Shown here piece after piece: positions 1-12,345 of a DNA stretch of 64,000 nt. Where the stretch lies: the NCBI GenBank assembly GCA_023101885.1, contig JALPQD010000159.1, positions 276,566 through 340,565 on the forward strand. Direction: 5' to 3'. The notes under the pieces are model-generated. The model did no database searches and was not told where the DNA came from. It was given only the letters and a program-made list of their open reading frames with translations. Numbering within the stretch: position 1 is the first letter of the stretch; each line of letters begins with the position of its first letter. Source of the stretch: Typhlomys cinereus. Lineage: Eukaryota > Chordata > Mammalia > Rodentia > Platacanthomyidae. The translations under genes and the position numbers were made by a program.

Positions 1-433
1 CGTGTACTTGTAGGTATGCTTTTATCTTTATGTTATGGTTGGTTATGTTATTACAGGACATCAGAAAGATATCAATTTTGATCACAGTATTAATACTCAA
101 TCATAAGCATTTCCTACTGTAACAGTTTGTACCCCCTTTTGGTAGTTGTTCAGCATCAATGTGGAACACTGTGCCCCCTTTGGCAGTTTTTTGGTAAGCT
201 GGCCCCTTTGTGGTTAATGTTCTTTACCTTTGTGAGAGGTGAGCGCAAAGGCTTCTCTTGTTTTCCCTGTGTTTGTCTGTCCCTAGATAGGGAGGTACAC
301 ACTTTGGTTCTGGTTCGCTTGGTGTCTCCACATAAGGGTTGACCCCCCAGGAGACGGAACCCAGGAGTGGTCTCCCAACGACCCTCCTCCTCCAGAGACA
401 CTGTGTGGGCACATGGCCATGGCCTAAGGAACC
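1..433. other. Anonymous sequence upstream of ERV relic
   Basis: I recognise no gene here. From about 130 the composition becomes GC-richer than most of the window, and it runs without a visible break into the retroviral relic, so it may be part of the same element or of another LTR. No primer-binding site or TATA/polyA pair could be identified. Confidence 0.3.
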
Positions 434-1033
434 ATGGAAGTTCCCCACAAAGCAGGAGACATTTGGGTCCGATACATTGCTTGTCTCCTCTGTTCCTCTC
501 TGGTCATGTCTCTGGTCTTTAGTAAAATGGGCGACCTCCCCTCCACTGTAAGAAACCCACAGGTTGGGAGCCTGATATCAACTTTCCACCACTCACCGCT
601 TCTTGAAGAAGCTAGGATGCAGAGGCTCGGAGGTGGGTGGCCGCCGCAGCAGCAGAGGTACACACTCATGCTTCCTAGCCCACAGAGAGCAAGAAATAAA
701 GGGGACATGTTAGGGCTCTACTGTGCTGCGCCAACCACACTTGCTGGGGCTGTGGTAAGACAGGTCACCTCCGGAGGGACTGCCCCAATACCTGTCTGCA
801 GACCTGCTGCCCACAATGTAACAAGTGATTCCATTGGACTCGCAACTGCTGCTCATAGCTTTCAACACTGGGCTTTCCTGCCTTGCAATACTCCCTTGCC
901 TCTTGTCCGATGGAGGGACCCTATCATGCTGCTATGGCAGGGACTCGCTCCCTTATTAACACGGGGTCGAGGATATGCTTATGTCTTCCCTCAGGACTCC
1001 ACTTCACTAATATGGGGCCAGCTTGAGATGTAA
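434..1033 (+). pseudogene. Endogenous retrovirus relic: ORF with integrase C-terminal-like tail
   Basis: A 199-codon open frame. Only its last ~45 residues are recognisable: from about residue 157 (W160-R-D-P at ~911-922) through G-R-G (178-180) to V-F-P-Q-D (184-188). That pattern fits the DNA-binding C-terminal domain of a betaretrovirus-like (class II ERV) integrase, which normally binds viral DNA ends in the nucleus. The first ~150 residues match nothing I know and carry no integrase zinc-binding or catalytic region, so the frame is a composite left by decay or rearrangement rather than a functional gene. A sequence with LTR signals lies about 0.6-1 kb downstream in the same orientation, as expected for the 3' end of a provirus lacking a clear env. 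The first ATG is not supported as a real start. Family assignment rests on a short motif and should be treated as moderate. Confidence 0.5.
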
Positions 1034-1659
1034 GACTGGCAACGGAGATTGTGAAGCCTTCCTGGGAACCAGATTCAAAAAATGGATCCAATTTATTGTT
1101 TTTTCTTTTTTTCTTTCTTTTGCATGATGATTTTTTTGGCATGCCATTTTTAAATACATGTATGCATACTTAATTTTTTGATGACATCTAAGGGCTTAGC
1201 TACTTATGTTCTATATCGATCACAATTGATTTTCTATTAGATTGTAAGTTTTCTTTCATTGTTTTCTCACTTGACTTTAATTTTTAATGGATTGTAACTT
1301 AATTATATTGCTTGAGTGTTTCCTTCAGCACATCTCTCAGCAACATTCCATCAATAAGACCACACTACAGATGCTTATAGCCCTTGAACACCCAAGCCTT
1401 GGAACCCCTAGGGACATGCTTTAAGTTTGAATGGCAGAGATTTGTCAGGCCTTGGTCCAGTCTACTATCCACATATCCTGACATGCCTTCCAGAGGTGAG
1501 GTCCTTTGAGGGCCTGTAGCCAATGACAGGTAAGATCCTGCAAAACAGGACAACCTAAGACAGGCATGGTCCATAATGCCAGATGCCCTTTGAGGCAGGG
1601 TCAACAAGGTCAGAGCAAAGAACTCTGGCTCCCGTTGGCTGTCAAAATAAATAAAAATG
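1034..1659 (+). mobile_element. Probable 3' internal region of the ERV relic
   Basis: Non-coding sequence between the integrase-like tail and the LTR-like block. There is a T-rich stretch at 1098-1140, then GC-richer sequence from ~1320. I recognised no env-like open frame. Assignment to the element is by position only. Confidence 0.35.
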
Positions 1660-2070
1660 ATGGATATGTAGGAGGAACGGACCAGGCAGGCCTGAATTAA
1701 GATCTCTGATTAACCATTACTTACAATACCTCCACCTGGGGAGCATGCCACTCAGGGATGATCTGTATGGGCTGCATGTGTGAATGAAACTGTCCCAAGC
1801 TACACCTGCTGCCACGCCTCATGCTGACTTCAAACTGCCTGGCTAAAAGGACCAATCCGGTCAGGATGACTCAGCAAACCTCACACTGGGATTTATGGGA
1901 TGTTGGGTGGGGTATATAGGCTGCCCCTTACTTACAATAAATGAGCCAGCCTGCAAGCCTGTGAGCCTACTGTTGCCACTTACCTGACTCCCGGAGTCTG
2001 TATCTTGACTTCCTGCCAGCTTACCCCTGCCCCCAAGGGTCTCTGTGGGCTCCCGAGACTGTTATATCCT
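1660..2070 (+). mobile_element. LTR-like block of class II-type ERV
   Basis: The block contains, in order and at promoter-like spacing, a CCAAT-type motif ('ggaccaatccgg', ~1850), a TATA-like box ('ggtatatagg', ~1912) and AATAAA ('caataaatgag', ~1936). A GC-richer U5-like segment follows, to about 2070. This order (U3 with CCAAT/TATA, short R with polyA signal, U5) is what a retroviral LTR looks like. The ends are approximate: no clean TG...CA pair or target-site duplication could be assigned. Confidence 0.55.
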
Positions 2071-2524
2071 ACTATTCTTTAAATTTTGCAAAGATAACAC
2101 CAAGTACAGTTTGTATTTATTTGACAATTGAACAGTATTATGAACTGCAGGGAAAAAGAAGTTGCTAGTTATATTATCAAGCATGAGTCCTTCCACCTAT
2201 CCAGAGTTACTGAGTCAATTATGCTCATGTGTGCTTTATGCTCATGTGTACTTTCGATGGCAATTTGCCCTTTAGGGCATGAGTTCCAGATGTCTAAAGG
2301 CAAAATAAGTCAGGAAACTTGTCAAGAGATAGTCAATGGCATGAGATTCACAGTAACTTACCCATGATTGAATTTCATTTCCTTTTTTTGTAGAAGTGAC
2401 TGACACTTGTGTGGGCTGACCATGAATTCTACCTATAAAGATGTTGTGCTACACCATTAACTATCACCTTTTATTCTGAACGTCAGGATCCCTTGATTGC
2501 CACAAAGACTGTATTACTTGTAAC
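2071..2524. other. Anonymous intergenic sequence
   Basis: AT-rich, with only short chance open frames. No repeat or gene recognised. Confidence 0.4.
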
Positions 2525-3160
2525 TATTTTTATAATGTACATATTTTATTTATTTTTCTTTTTCCTAGTTGTACAAGCACAAGGAGTAATAATCCCTGCT
2601 CCCCTCCTTCTTCTCTCCTCTGAATATTATCCCTTCCCTCCTTTTCCCTCCTCCCTTCATCAACCCATCCCACTCCCTCCCACCTTCCTGTCTGTCTGCT
2701 TCTATGATTCCCAGGGTTCCCTTTGGATCATCTGCTTTGGTGGGAGTTCAGACCTCTTGGGCAGACTCACTGATAGGGACACTCTCCTTCACATGTGAAT
2801 CCTTAGCTCCTAAGGTTCCTACTGCTTGAAATCATTCCTCCTGCAATCCTCGTTATTCTATGTGGGCATGTTGATTTTTCAGTCATTGTGCAGGTCTGGT
2901 AAGGACAAGTCACCACATTGCAATTGATTCCTGGATTCAGAACTAGTGAATTCCTGGATGCAGCAATCCTGCCTTGAGTGGAATGCCTTGTCCAGTGGTG
3001 GATCTTCCCATCTTTAGGCTCATACAATCTAACCACTTCCTCTTCTGCAAGGTTCCCTGAGCCTTAATATGAAGAAGGATTTGGCTTGCCTGATTCCAGG
3101 TGAACACTGCAGGGTCCTCAGAACTCTGTACTGGTTGGCTACTATCTCTTTCACAGGTTT
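2525..3160 (-). mobile_element. Diverged L1 3'UTR
   Basis: On the plus strand a T-rich start is followed by a long pyrimidine-rich stretch (2590-2710) and then text parallel to the other antisense L1 3' ends of this window, for example the 'tccctgagc' segment near 3055. It is more diverged than the copies at 42-43 kb and 53-55 kb, so it belongs to an older L1 subfamily. Its closest relative here is the copy at 45.7-46.1 kb. Confidence 0.6.
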
Positions 3161-3471
3161 TTCTACTGCACTAGTCTGCATCCTGTCTGCCTGATGAGAT
3201 CCTCTCCTATATAAAGATAAAAATCTGTTACAAAAGGCCTATATGCAAAAAAAGTCTTGAAGAGGGAAGAACAGGGGCAGGACACAGTAAAGAGTGGGAC
3301 TGGCCTCCAGGTAACCAAGCTCACTAACCTCTAACGCCCACCCATCCATGAGAGGGAACAGATGTGCAACATTATAAACCAGAGTTTGCAACAGTGGTCA
3401 GAGAGGAAACTGACAGTGAACACGATGAAATTTGTCAATATTAAGGAGCTTTTCTTATCAGCGTCTTTATT

Positions 3472-3474
<3 letters not shown>
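3161..3474. other. Anonymous intergenic sequence
   Basis: No recognisable gene or repeat. It precedes the tetranucleotide microsatellite. Confidence 0.35.
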
Positions 3475-3521
<47 letters not shown>

Positions 3522-3562
3522 TTATTTATCTATTTATTTATTTATTTATTTATTTATTTATT
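3475..3562. repeat. Compound microsatellite (TCTA)n(TTTA)n
   Basis: About ten uninterrupted TCTA units pass into TTTA units with one TCTA interruption. Open frames across it are low-complexity isoleucine/tyrosine/leucine runs with no coding value. Confidence 0.95.
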
Positions 3563-4749
3563 AACTGTGTTTCTTTGTCTCCACTCTCATGGGGGTCTTC
3601 TTTCCCCACCCCACAACTTATGATGTTATTGTAAGAGTTTTATAGTCAGCACCTGGTGAAACTGAAATGGGAAGGAGATAACTTGACATGTTATTTAATC
3701 CCATAATTCCCCAAATAACCTAAGCTTAAAACTTAAATTTTAAGTACATTCCAGAATGCTGTGCTAGGAATACTTGGGTTGTGGCATGGATTATCCCATT
3801 AATATGGTGTGTGATAAATCAAATTCACTTCCTAGGAGTTGCCTTCATTTGTTAATATGAAATTATGCATTGGGATTTCATTTAGACTACAGTCTAAATG
3901 GCTTTGTTGTTTTGGAACATTTTGATATTTTCACAATCTCTTTAAAATGCTTTGATTAAAAAAAAGAGTTCTTTCTCCAATGACAGAAGTGGAGACCCTG
4001 CTTAAGGGGAGAATCCTTGAGGAAGGGACTATTTTCTCACTTTCTCAAAAGTGGATGAAAGTTCAGAACATGCAAATTGGCCAAGCTTGAAATTCTAAGG
4101 ATCTGCAAATGGAACAGGTGCAAATGTAACTGGTGATAATTGATGGCTAATTACGCAAGCAATAACATACCCCAGGGTATAGACTTGCCTGCCAATGCAA
4201 ACACTCCTTAGGTGTGAGTTTATTGAAAGGCAAACACAACAAGGATGTTGCATTGTACAGACAAAATGATTTTTAAAACACAGAATATTTTAAATAAAAC
4301 ATACTAATTTGATACCTATCAGTTTACTACATGAGATAGACCAAGTTAAACGTAAAGTTATGTGATATAAAGAAAATCCCCTTGAGTGAAAATTCTGTTC
4401 TTCATTTACTCAGTGTTTCATCATCCTGAACCCTAACAGTATAGTGCAAGAATCCCAACAACCCCAAATTGGAAAGTACCAAATGGCTTCATTCACCTTT
4501 AAAAAATAGAGTACAGTAAGTTCAATTGATGTTTAGTGAAGATGCTTGGAATATGCTTTCTTGTAAATTATATCTGACCATGTTGTAATTAATTTCTAGT
4601 CTTTTTATTCTGAAGGTGCAGTATAGACAAAAAGAAAAGATGTCATGAATTACACTATTAATCTATAAAAAACATTTCATTGACCTGGAAGCTGAAGTTA
4701 TTTCGGACTCCTGGTATCTTTGTGTCAACAGACTAAGAAAGGAATAACA
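3563..4749. other. Anonymous intergenic sequence
   Basis: AT-rich sequence with no gene, RNA gene or recognisable recent repeat. Confidence 0.4.
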
Positions 4750-4965
4750 GTATTAGGATCAGTGATTGATCTGGACTACTGGGAGAATTGGATTGCTTCT
4801 TCACAACGGAGATACGAATAGTATATCTGGAGATATGACATGCAGAAGAATTCTGACTCTGGACATTGGAACCTGGGAAACCCCAGAACAAAACAATAAG
4901 TAGATAGAGCAATTCAAGATGAATCTTGATGTCATTCTTGGCCCTACATAGACACACACCACATA
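4750..4965 (+). mobile_element. Old tRNA-derived SINE fragment (CA-tail family)
   Basis: The segment 4848-4962 parallels the distal half of the better preserved copy at 24753-25045: a 'gggaaaccccagaacaaa'-type block, then a 'gatgtcattcttggcc'-type block, then the remains of a CA-rich tail. The promoter head is not recognisable. Confidence 0.45.
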
Positions 4966-5305
4966 AATTAGATGGACTAGGTATTTACCAGGACAGACTT
5001 CAGTTTCAATTTAGTAACTTCTTACTTTGTCCTAAGACTTCCATGTTAATTTTCATTCTGTGCCAATGTATTTAACTTACTTTGATTTTACAGAACCTTA
5101 CAGTTAAAAGATTTTGGACTTTTTAGAAAAGAGACTGAACTTTAAAAAGTTGGAACTGCACTAATAATGAGTGAGCTTTTTCAAACTAGACTGAAAAGTT
5201 TTTATGTTGACCTTTGAGAGGTTTGAAAATTGAATTAAATGCATTTTATATCATAGGGTCTACACAATATCCATGGGGACAAGGGTTGAAAGGTTAAAGT
5301 TTGTA
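4966..5305. other. Anonymous intergenic sequence
   Basis: AT-rich. Nothing recognisable. Confidence 0.35.
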
Positions 5306-5865
5306 AGTAATGTGTAGTGTCAAGTTGGCAAGGGGTGGAGTGTGAGTTACAGGTATCAGCTTGACAAAGGGTGGACTTATATTAGTTGATCTTGGTTCTC
5401 ATTTTGACTGTTCCTGGGATTATCTAACAGATTATCTCTTAGATCACTTGAAAAGGTTCTCAGAACTAAGATACTAGAAATAGAATGACCAACTCTACAT
5501 GTGGATAGTACCTTCTACCAGTAGATAAAAGGAAGTACTGAAAAGAAGAGCTACATCTTCTTTTGTCATGTTCTGGAAAATTAATTTTCCCTGATGCTGT
5601 TATTCTTTGCTTCCATCAGAACCCAAATTCATCAACCTCAAATATGACTAAAGTTCAAAATCTCTAGAGGAATCCTGTGACCTTCATTATCATACTGGAA
5701 ATTTGAGGATATTCAACTGATAAATTGAACAGCTGTAGACAACTAATGAAACCATTTAAAAATGTTGAAACTGAACTAATAAAGTCTGAAAGTTTTAAAA
5801 CTGGACTGTGAAAAAATATATATCCATTTTATCTCCTATTTCTCTAGTGATCCTGACTAATACAG
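5306..5865 (+). mobile_element. LTR-like fragment, ERVL/MaLR type
   Basis: It begins with a 'gtgtcaagttgg' / 'atcagcttgac' style opening and closes with 'cctgactaatacag', a terminus typical of mammalian MaLR/ERVL-type LTRs. The middle is diverged. It may be two overlapping fragments rather than one LTR. Confidence 0.4.
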
Positions 5866-5969
5866 AAAGCAATGCTATCAGCTGAGAAAAAAATAGAAGA
5901 ATTTTTTTTTATGAAAGCATGATGCTACTAGGTATTTTCCTCTAATGTTAAGCAATGTTATTGAATGGA

Positions 5970-6155
5970 CAGGCTGTGGGAAATCCCAGAGTGAAGTTTC
6001 AAAGAGGTAGAAACATCCCAGAAGATTCCCAAAGTTATCCTTGGTCTTCCACAGGGACACACAGAGGAGGACACAGGTGCCCTCTGATACACACACATAC
6101 ACACACACACATGCACACACACTCATGCACACACACACACAAATAAATAAATAAA
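5970..6155 (+). mobile_element. Old tRNA-derived SINE, 3' part, with CA tail
   Basis: It matches the distal body of the copy at 24753-25045 ('ttcccaaagttatccttgg', 'ccacagggacacacagagg'), followed by an interrupted CA tail (6086-6141) and an AAAT-rich end. The head is missing or too diverged. Confidence 0.6.
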
Positions 6156-7543
6156 TTGATAGATATTTGAATGTACAGGTTCAAGAGATGGAAAATATTC
6201 TCCAGGTAAATATTTTGAGGAAGAATTAGTAAAATATATATTAACTAGACCAGCCTATCAGTGCCACTTGTCTATTTAAGACGCTTTAAGGCTCCCATTT
6301 AATTCAAGTGAGCACTCAACTGTCATATTGACAGCAATCTGCAGATAAGTTTTCAGTGCCTTTTTGACCTACTTTCCTCCTTAGCTTACTCTCCCATGTT
6401 CTTCAGCATTGTTTGATATCTTGCTGTGAATTACCATTAGGAAAGCCCCTACTTATTTGCTCTTCCCTCTCCTGGCCTATTTTTTCTCCAGATATTCTTG
6501 ATGCACATATGACTAGGACAACAGTAGCACTAATCAGAGCAGCAGTGTTAGCACAGTATAACATTGAAACATTGGTTTCTTTTAGTTAGAAATCACTGCT
6601 ATGAAAGTTTCTACATCTAGTTTCTTCTGTAGGATCAAGACATTACCAGGAAAATGTAATTAATTTCATATTGATGTCATTTTGAGAAAGAATGTATTTA
6701 CTTCCTCTTTCAGTGTTTGCCAAAATCTGTGCAATGCAGAAAAGTTCTTTGGTTGATATAAATCACAAATATTCCCTAATCCTGCCATGGCTCATTCAGA
6801 GATAATTACACTCACTCAAAGGCAACACAAGTGGTAATAATGTACCATTTCAGCAAGCATTTGCAATCACTTCTGCCAGATTCTTTTCCATATTAAATAA
6901 CAACCAGAAATGCAAAAGCATGGGCACCAGGTTTTATAATCCATCATAGAACAAGAACAGTCTTGTTATCTAATATCACACTTACCTACACTTTTCATGT
7001 GATTTCTTCATGCCATTTTTCCTCTGTGTTATGGAGTCACTGTCAATAAGCTGATCATAGTGGGAAAATGATGAAATGAAGAAATTATTGCTGCTTTTTC
7101 AACTAGGAATGCTTCAGTCCTTAACAAACTTCCTGGGAAACTTGAATGTGTGCTTTATCCTTTAGAGAGTTTCATTCATTTTGTTTGTCCGTCTCACTGA
7201 AATATGGCTAACTTAGCAATCTGTGACAAAAGATCATAATTCATAGATCATACTATTTTCTCCTATGACAAAACATTAGTTTAACAGAGTCTACATCTAA
7301 CATGTTATTTTCAAATTTCCCTAAGCAGATCAGATAATTACAGGACTTCTTTGAAACCTGATAACAGGGCTTAACAAGGAAACTTATCAGGCTTATTTGT
7401 AAAGAGTTAAGAGCTTTCCAATATTTCAAGCATTGGCAAGAAAAAGCCATTGACATTGTCAGTCTGGTGATCCTTCCACAGAAAATAACCTCATTCAATA
7501 TCCTTAGAATTTGATTATTGATTATTGAATATTTGATATTGAG

Positions 7544-7546
<3 letters not shown>
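6156..7546. other. Anonymous intergenic sequence
   Basis: No gene, RNA or recent repeat identified over about 1.4 kb. Confidence 0.4.

Positions 7547-7589
<43 letters not shown>
7547..7589. repeat. (AC)n microsatellite
   Basis: About 21 uninterrupted AC dinucleotides. Confidence 0.95.
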
Positions 7590-7590
<1 letters not shown>

Positions 7591-8099
7591 CTATATAATG
7601 TTAAATAACATTCAATGTCTGTGTCCTTTATAAATAATAGCAATCTGAATCTCTCCCCAGAAAAAGCCTTTGGGTTATATATCTTGGCTCAGTAGTACTG
7701 AGTATCCCAATATCTTGAAAAACTTTCTAATAGTAATTTTGATCAAGAATAAATATGATAACTTCTATGGGATGATGTCACAAAGGACACATTGTAATTT
7801 GCATGTGCTTCATTGAAAGATATTCTTTAAAAGTGTAAATAAATATATTTGAAAAATAAAGAGTAGTATTTGACTCTTTAACTGAAAGGTCTAGAGAGTG
7901 GACATATTTCATTACAGTTAATCCAGAAATTTCTCATGTCATGAAGAACACAGTTCCTTTATCTCAGTTCTTTTCAGGTATTTTCCAGACTGGCTTTCTT
8001 GTTAGGACCAAAATTGTCCACTAATTCCAGTCCTTACATCCACACTGATTGCTCAACCTTACGAGGTCATATTCCAAGTTACTTCTCTAAAGCATCTGC
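7590..8099. other. Anonymous intergenic sequence
   Basis: Nothing recognisable. The last base joins the 5' target-site duplication of the SINE that follows. Confidence 0.35.
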
Positions 8100-8321
8100 A
8101 AAATAGATTATGTGGGGGCTGGAGAGGTGGCTCAGTGGTTAAGCCTCTGCCTTGCAGGCAGAAGGTCCCGAGTTCTGATCCTAGGCCCACGTATATTTGC
8201 CAGGCAGAAGCAGGGGCGGCCTGCGTTTCTGGTCCTGGTAGGGCGAAGCCTGTGAATCCCGGGCAGAGTAAACAAGGAGGAGGTGGAGGCGTCCATGGTG
8301 GTTCTCGAATTCATCCATGGT

Positions 8322-8365
<44 letters not shown>

Positions 8366-8446
8366 CACATATACATACACACGCATACACACACAATTGA
8401 GCAAATAAAAAAATTTAAAAAAATGTTTAAAAAATAGATTATGTGG
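8100..8446 (+). mobile_element. Young full-length tRNA-derived SINE with CA tail and TSD
   Basis: The body (8114-8430) starts 'ggggctggagaggtgg'. It has pol III box A ('tggctcagtgg', 8128-8138) and a box B-like 'gagttctgatcc' (~8170-8181), then a ~130-bp family-specific body, a long (CA)n tail with a TATA-containing interruption, and an A-rich 3' end. A perfect 16-bp target-site duplication 'aaaatagattatgtgg' lies at 8100-8115 and 8431-8446, showing L1-type retrotransposition. This copy and those at 16.3, 20.6 and 55.5 kb define one active lineage-specific family. The head looks ID/B4-like; the body is not one I can name. Confidence 0.93.
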
Positions 8447-8999
8447 CTTCAACTATGAATATCCATTTCATAAAAATTAAATAAGTATATTAGTCATATT
8501 TCTATTTTTGGAGGATGAGTGATGGCTAGATGTTATAGGTTTATTAAATATTATTTCATTCATTTAGTGTTACATTTACTAAACTTAGGTGTAAATTTAA
8601 AAATTGAAAATTAAAAATATGAAAACTAGTCATAGAATATATTAACTTAATGATGACATGAAATAGAAAAAAAATCATTTCACCTAAACTTACCCTTGAA
8701 TAATTTCAAGTAAAATTTGAATACAAGTTTGATCAAGTCAGGTTATATACGAGCAGCTTTCTATCCATGTGTCTGGTCATTACAAAAGAATTAATTAGAC
8801 TTTGTGTATATCTTACAAGCTCTGATTCTGCTATCATCTTGACATTTTTACATGATAATGAGTCATTTCGTATGTATCCTTTTTTTACTGTTCGTAAAGC
8901 TGATGCCTTACACTCTCTTATAATTAGAAGATCTTGTTGAAAAACTATCTGAATATTTTACTTACATGCTCAGTAGCAATTTTGTTCTTTTTATTCTAC
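8447..8999. other. Anonymous intergenic sequence
   Basis: AT-rich. No recognisable gene or repeat. Confidence 0.35.
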
Positions 9000-9410
9000 T
9001 CGGATACAAAAATACTTTGGGACAATATGGTGAATGGTATAGTAGAGGTATAACCAAGATTATTAGTATAGCACTAACATTCCACCTTGGAAGAGGGTAG
9101 ATCCCAAGAGGTTCCACACATCTCAAAGGAATTATTGAGGTTGCAGGATATGGGGAAGCACGACTGCTTTCTTCAATGATATATTGATCAATTATACATA
9201 ACCAGACCTATGGCTGTACTACCAACCCAGATGAAATTCAGTTCATTACATACAAAAAAGACATGAAATTAGTGGGGACTGTAGATGGGAATAAGGTTTT
9301 TGTGGGAGAAAAATTAGATGAGATTGTGTAATGAGGGGTGAAAATAACATAAATTCATTGTATACATGCATGAAAGTCTAAAGGAATTAAAAATTAAAAA
9401 GTATTATCTT
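9000..9410 (+). mobile_element. Old L1 3'UTR remnant
   Basis: It ends in the pattern seen at old rodent L1 3' ends: 'aacataaattcattgtatac', then 'catgaaagtctaaagg' and an A-rich stretch (9385-9405). No ORF2 text is readable upstream. Confidence 0.5.
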
Positions 9411-9770
9411 CCTTTTAGTCTAAGAAGAATATATTAATGAAACAGGTTGTCAAAGAGGGAAGAAGCCATATCAGATAGTTTGGGAATGATACTCTATATA
9501 AGGACTTTGAAGGGGAGAAATGAAAAGACTTGAATGAAGTCATGATGACAACTGCCTGAACAAATTCTGACCTTTTTCCATCATATCCTAGTGAGAGCAA
9601 ATAGAAGTATTGAAAAAAAAAGTTTTGAAAACTGTGATACCAACTGTATGATGTAGCATTTATTTGTTGATATCTCTCCATAGGATATTTTTACTCTTAG
9701 AAAGAGGGAAAAAAGCTCTCATATTTTCATAAGAACAAAACTAGATATTGCTATGCTGTTTTATGAACAG
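9411..9770. other. Anonymous intergenic sequence
   Basis: No gene or recognisable repeat. Confidence 0.35.
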
Positions 9771-10070
9771 TGTCTCGTGTGGTTTCCATAGCAAAGATCT
9801 CATAGTTGAAGGTAGGACAGTAGGAGTCAGGGTTTGAGATTTGTAGTTCAGACCTGAGTTCCAGTTGTTTTCTGCTGTCTAGACCAATGTGAGCTGAATA
9901 GGCAGCCGTAACCTCAAGCTTCTTCCACATCTGGCTATGCCTTCTCCAACCTCAGACAGCAGACCCTATACTGCAACCTTAAGACACTGTATGTGAAAAT
10001 AAATCTTTCCTTTCCTATGTTGTTTCCATCAAGGGTTATGATCACAGTGAATAGAAAAGTAACTATTCTA
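9771..10070 (+). mobile_element. LTR-like fragment (MaLR/ERVL-type 3' end)
   Basis: The distal part carries a polyA-signal block ('gtgaaaataaatctttcc') followed by 'gatcacagtgaatag' and 'aaaagtaactattc', the end structure of MaLR-type LTRs in rodents. The upstream part is diverged. Confidence 0.45.
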
Positions 10071-11944
10071 AGTAATAACACTTCTTTGCAATCATTGATG
10101 TTCATTCTAATCTTTCCAACAGGTTTTACTACTAACTGCTGCTGCTCAAACCTTTTCCAGACAGTGAAATCTAGGAAGTAAACCTGAAGTAGAACCAGGG
10201 TTAATGAACTTCCTAATAAACAGTTACTTCAACTCCATACCTTTCAGCAAATATTCATTAAATTTGCTATGCCTGAAATTGCTACAGATTTTTATTACTA
10301 TATGCCTGCAAATTACTACATAGATTGAAAAATTTTAGGTAGTTTAGAATGGCAACTCCTCAGCAACTAGTATAATATTTTTTGTATAAAAGCATTTCTC
10401 AAAGTAAAAATTAAATAATTGACAATTTTACAGAAGATTATGAAGAATAATTATTGTAAAGAACTTACACTTTCCAATTTACTTATAACACCGTAAGCAA
10501 TAAAACTGTAAGTTTCATATCCTGTCCCTTTGCCACCAAATTTTATTTAGTTAGTGCTAATTATTCCAAATTAAGAAGGCTACTGGAGAAAATGTAAGAC
10601 ACACTTGACAGAAAAGGAAATTGCAATGAAGTAGTCTGTTGTCGATGGCTAATGTGACAAAAGATGCATTGCCAATAACTTTTGAAACTTCAGAAAATCT
10701 ACATCTTTGTTTTATTGAAAGAGGAACGATGTGAATTATCTGCAATGTACTTCTGATGTTTTAAGTCCAAATTTCATTGTGCTAATATTTTATTTTTCTG
10801 GTCTAGTTGTTTAACCCACTAAACTTGTAAATAGTGTACCACAGAGAAAGAGAAAAAATATAAAAATACAAAGGCATTGAAGATTTGCTATTTCAGTGGT
10901 TACATTATGATGCTCTCCAATACGCTATTACAGTTTCAATAGACATCAAGGAGGATTGTATTATCATCAGCATGAGTAGTCACAATGGCTCTTTCAAATC
11001 CATTATTATCTCGAATGTCAGAATCTTTAATGTGTTCATTTTCATAGCTGAGGCGCCTTGCGACTAAACTTCTGCTTTTGTGTCTTGACTACAGCTTTGC
11101 TGTTGTGTCATGTTCAACAAGAACAATCCTAGTATCCATGAGAGGAACGCAGAGTCCCTTTCCCAGGTACTTGGTTTCTCATATAAAAGGATTTAAAAAC
11201 AGACACAGAATGAATGTGAAGATGGTTTATTGAAGCCGGAGAATCTGAGATTGTCTGCACAGCTGGGCAAACAAGCTTGTGTTGTGGAAACCGTTTGGAG
11301 GAGGGAGAGGGAAAGTTAAGCTTTGTGAATTAGAAATCACACAGTATGTTAGCTTAACAGTGAAAGTCAGTGACTGACTGAACTAGGGGTGGCACTAGGG
11401 ATGTATATAATTGCATATCTTAAAAAGGAGAGTTATTACTGTTACATGCACATCTTGTTGGTGAGCTCATCACTTATTTTTATTTGCCCTATCCTGGTTT
11501 TCTCCAGTTCTTAAACCAGGATTTCACCTTCAAAGTAGGAGGGTTTTCTTAACCTCCCAGAATATTTCTGGCTTTCTTTAAGCATGGAAAGCACCTGGAA
11601 TCAGAAAAAACAAACAAACAAATGAACAAACAAAAAAGGTGTTTCTGGTGTCTTCCTTGTCATTTGTTTGGAAGGTTAAGAATCACTCACTGGTCTTGTC
11701 ATCTGTATAAAAAGGTGTGGGAATTTTGATGTTTCTGTGTCCCAGATGGTGTATGGGAATCAGATTGGTACAACAGAACCTCTTTAAAAAATTTCCTTTT
11801 CTTTCACCTAAAGCTCAACCACACTTATAGTCTTCAAGATCAACTAGCAGTCATCTTATTGATTTCTCACATCATCTATCCCCATGTTTAAGCATGGGAG
11901 GGATATCTTCAAACAGAATCAGCATACAAAATCTGTAGCTTTTC
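10071..11944. other. Anonymous intergenic sequence
   Basis: About 1.9 kb with no gene I can support. GC-richer text near 11050-11350 may be an unrecognised old element. Short open frames here have no family resemblance I know. Confidence 0.35.
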
Positions 11945-12175
11945 TTTATTAATGTTGATATTGATTCTTTGAAAATTTTATAATTATACAATGTCAATAT
12001 AATTGTAACCATACCCCTTTTCAACTCCCCCATGGCACCGTTCCCCAACTTATCTTCCAAATTCATGACTTCTTAATAAAATAATCAATAATCAAACTCT
12101 AATTAATGCTGTTCATTTGTATATGGTGTGGGGTCTTCCAGTATGGCATGGAATTAGAACTTTTGCTTTATTACA
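11945..12175 (-). mobile_element. Old L1 3' end
   Basis: The plus strand reads 'ttttataattatacaatgtc', then 'caactcccccatggcacc' and 'cttccaaattcatgac', the antisense of an old rodent L1 3'UTR. It has a pyrimidine-biased core but lacks the terminal motif of the younger L1s in this window. Confidence 0.45.
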
Positions 12176-12265
12176 GTATTAAATATACTACTGAAGAAAC
12201 TAAGAAAGAGACACAATCACAACAATCTAAAATTACCTATGAATGACTTCCAGAAAGAAGACTTT

Positions 12266-12266
12266 C

Positions 12267-12298
<32 letters not shown>

Positions 12299-12345
12299 GA
12301 GAGAGAGAGAGAGGAAACAGAGAGACCAAGAGAGACAGAGAAACC
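12266..12345. repeat. (GA)n-rich microsatellite
   Basis: Imperfect GA repeat with AAAG, GGAG and AAAC interruptions. Confidence 0.9.

Noticed and set aside
8115..8190. tRNA gene candidate (box A and box B present)
   Set aside because: It is the head of a SINE with TSDs, CA tail and several sister copies. It does not fold into a plausible functional tRNA by eye. The same applies at 16.3, 20.8, 24.8 and 56.1 kb.
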